Below, piece after piece: positions 62,391 through 64,000 of a DNA stretch of 64,000 bases. The stretch's first letter is position 1, and each line of letters starts with the position of its first letter. The translations under genes were made by a program, and so were the position numbers. Source of the stretch: a bacterium (lineage in GTDB: Bacteria; Zhuqueibacterota; Zhuqueibacteria; Residuimicrobiales; Krinioviventaceae); assembly GCA_029561455.1 (NCBI GenBank), contig JAKQIY010000028.1, forward strand, positions 33,048 to 97,047, written 5' to 3'. The notes beneath the pieces were generated by a model. That model saw only the letters and a program-made list of their open reading frames with translations. It was not told the origin of the DNA and did not search any database.

Positions 62391-64000
62391 GTCTTAATCG
62401 AACCAATATGGGATTGAAACTATTTCAAACGATTGGCCACAGTGCGGACAGGTTAGTCTTAATCGAACCAATATGGGATTGAAACCCAAAAAAGGCATCG
62501 TCGGTATTTTTTCTTTACTCAGTCTTAATCGAACCAATATGGGATTGAAACAACGAGTTTTCGACCTTGCCCTTTGCGCGGCTATTGTCTTAATCGAACC
62601 AATATGGGATTGAAACAAACATTTGATGGCAACTTACGACGACCACTTTCGGTCTTAATCGAACCAATATGGGATTGAAACTAATATAACACCCATGCTG
62701 AAAAATGGCGCATCAAAGTCTTAATCGAACCAATATGGGATTGAAACCCGTTTGCTGCATAACCGCTTGGCGTTTCTTTAAGGTCTTAATCGAACCAATA
62801 TGGGATTGAAACTTTGGATGCGGCATAACCATGAACACACAACCAAGTCTTAATCGAACCAATATGGGATTGAAACATCGAATGGGTTCCATATTTAACC
62901 TTTACCCTTTGGTCTTAATCGAACCAATATGGGATTGAAACAGGCCAAAGCAGCAACAAATCCGGCTATCCCTTTTTGTCTTAATCGAACCAATATGGGA
63001 TTGAAACAAGTATAGTCATTATCAAATGATAATTCCTTTTCTGGTCTTAATCGAACCAATATGGGATTGAAACAAAACAAGGTTGATGCTTCCCAAACAG
63101 AAACCTTGGTCTTAATCGAACCAATATGGGATTGAAACACATCTGGCCGAACGTGCCTTTAAATAACCGTTTCCAGTCTTAATCGAACCAATATGGGATT
63201 GAAACTGCGATCGCAGGTTGAGGCGCGGAACCAGGTGGAAGGTCTTAATCGAACCAATATGGGATTGAAACCGGGATCGGGATGAGTTTTTGGCGCGGGA
63301 GATGACGTCTTAATCGAACCAATATGGGATTGAAACGATATTCTTATTGTTGACCAATTTTCCCCTTTTTTAGTCTTAATCGAACCAATATGGGATTGAA
63401 ACGGGGATGTTGATAAATTGCTGGATAAGATCGAGGCGGTCTTAATCGAACCAATATGGGATTGAAACGCCCGACTGTCCCACAATAATTCAAACTCATC
63501 CACGTCTTAATCGAACCAATATGGGATTGAAACCCTTATATCCATTTTCCTCCAACGCCTTTTTCACTGTCTTAATCGAACCAATATGGGATTGAAACGT
63601 CGTATCATAATACTGCGAACCCAGCGGCGCATCGGTCTTAATCGAACCAATATGGGATTGAAACCCAAAAGCGGGCGGCGAGGCGGCTACGGCGGAGGCT
63701 TGTCTTAATCGAACCAATATGGGATTGAAACCGCAGGAGAATGCGGATTTACGAAAACGGCTGGCGGAGTCTTAATCGAACCAATATGGGATTGAAACAA
63801 GGTTGATTATCCGCAGGCGGCGCTGGATTTGGCGTCTTAATCGAACCAATATGGGATTGAAACTAACCTGGTTAATTCGAATAAACCGGCGCTGCAAAAG
63901 GTCTTAATCGAACCAATATGGGATTGAAACCACGACCAGTTGGTCTATTTTTAAAACTTGATAGAGTCTTAATCGAACCAATATGGGATTGAAACTAGTA
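62391..64000 (+). CRISPR. Type I-B CRISPR array, 25 repeats to the window edge
   Basis: There are twenty-five identical 30-bp repeats beginning GTCTTAATCG and ending GGGATTGAAAC. First copies are at 62391-62420, 62456-62485 and 62522-62551; the last are at 63901-63930 and 63966-63995. The 24 complete spacers are 34 to 37 nt, mostly 35-36. No repeat variant was seen, so the distal end of the array is not in the window. Transcription is from the leader on the plus strand, giving crRNAs with the ATTGAAAC handle. No spacer obviously matches other parts of the window by eye. Confidence 0.99.

Noticed and set aside
62394..63717. Minus-strand ORFs with repeating FQSHIGSIKT and FNPILVRLR blocks
   Set aside because: They are translations of the CRISPR repeats in two frames; period and positions match the 30-bp repeats exactly.
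62391..64000. Self-targeting spacers
   Set aside because: By eye no spacer matched other sequence in the window; a proper search against the whole genome was not possible.

Overview
The window looks like a chromosomal segment from a Gram-negative bacterium of the Fibrobacterota-Chlorobiota-Bacteroidota (FCB) group or a neighbour such as Calditrichota. The evidence is two secreted peptidases ending in the NYPNPFNP-type type IX secretion sorting domain, lipoprotein signals, a Gly-rich RRM RNA-binding protein and a DUF4954/SIS gene pair. No rRNA or other taxonomic marker is present, so the assignment is inference.

Layout. (1) 1-13.1 kb is ordinary chromosome: a FemAB/GNAT-like protein, a POT/MFS carrier, a DUF1080 lipoprotein, a SlyD-like prolyl isomerase, an RRM protein, a DUF4954 plus SIS pair, two tandem M28 peptidases, an AlkD-like repair protein and a lipocalin. 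(2) 13.1-15.3 kb holds an AbiE-type type IV toxin-antitoxin pair with a perfect 16-bp inverted-repeat operator, then a 246-nt repeat carrying the 5' half of a tRNA-Val. (3) 15.3-37.4 kb is a minus-strand chemotaxis and sensory block: cheD, a kinase-like protein without its phosphoacceptor His, cheB, cheR, an MCP, cheW, cheA, cheY, a STAS protein, a tandem degenerate MCP-like protein with a CheZ-like motif, response regulators and two giant PAS/GAF kinases. A 26-bp sequence sits in inverted orientation at its two ends, and the tRNA-half repeat recurs in direct orientation at 38.3 kb. No flagellar or pilus genes are visible. (4) 38.7-52.0 kb is one long minus-strand operon-like run. It has two NitT/TauT-type ABC importers, a DUF1116 (oxamate carbamoyltransferase-subunit-like) protein, a GNAT and a LysR effector domain without a DNA-binding domain. 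In its middle is a four-gene signalling cassette that begins with an amidohydrolase fused to a histidine kinase. (5) 52.3-64.0 kb contains a small excisionase-like HTH gene and a complete type I-B CRISPR-Cas locus (cas6-cas8b-cas7-cas5-cas3-cas4-cas1-cas2), followed by an array of at least 25 identical 30-bp repeats that runs off the window.

The observations most worth following are these. The amidohydrolase-kinase fusion is co-encoded with a tandem receiver protein, a receiver-GAF protein and a small membrane protein, and the very AT-rich cassette abuts what look like truncated ends of two metabolic genes. An in-frame ribosome-binding site and ATG inside cas8b predict a separately translated Cas11 small subunit. 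The CRISPR locus has AT-rich effector genes lying between more GC-rich cas6 and cas1-cas2. The chemotaxis block has repeats at both ends. A CheZ-like D-x3-Q motif lies in an MCP-like protein of a cluster that has no other visible CheY phosphatase. All assignments come from reading the sequence; no database search was run.
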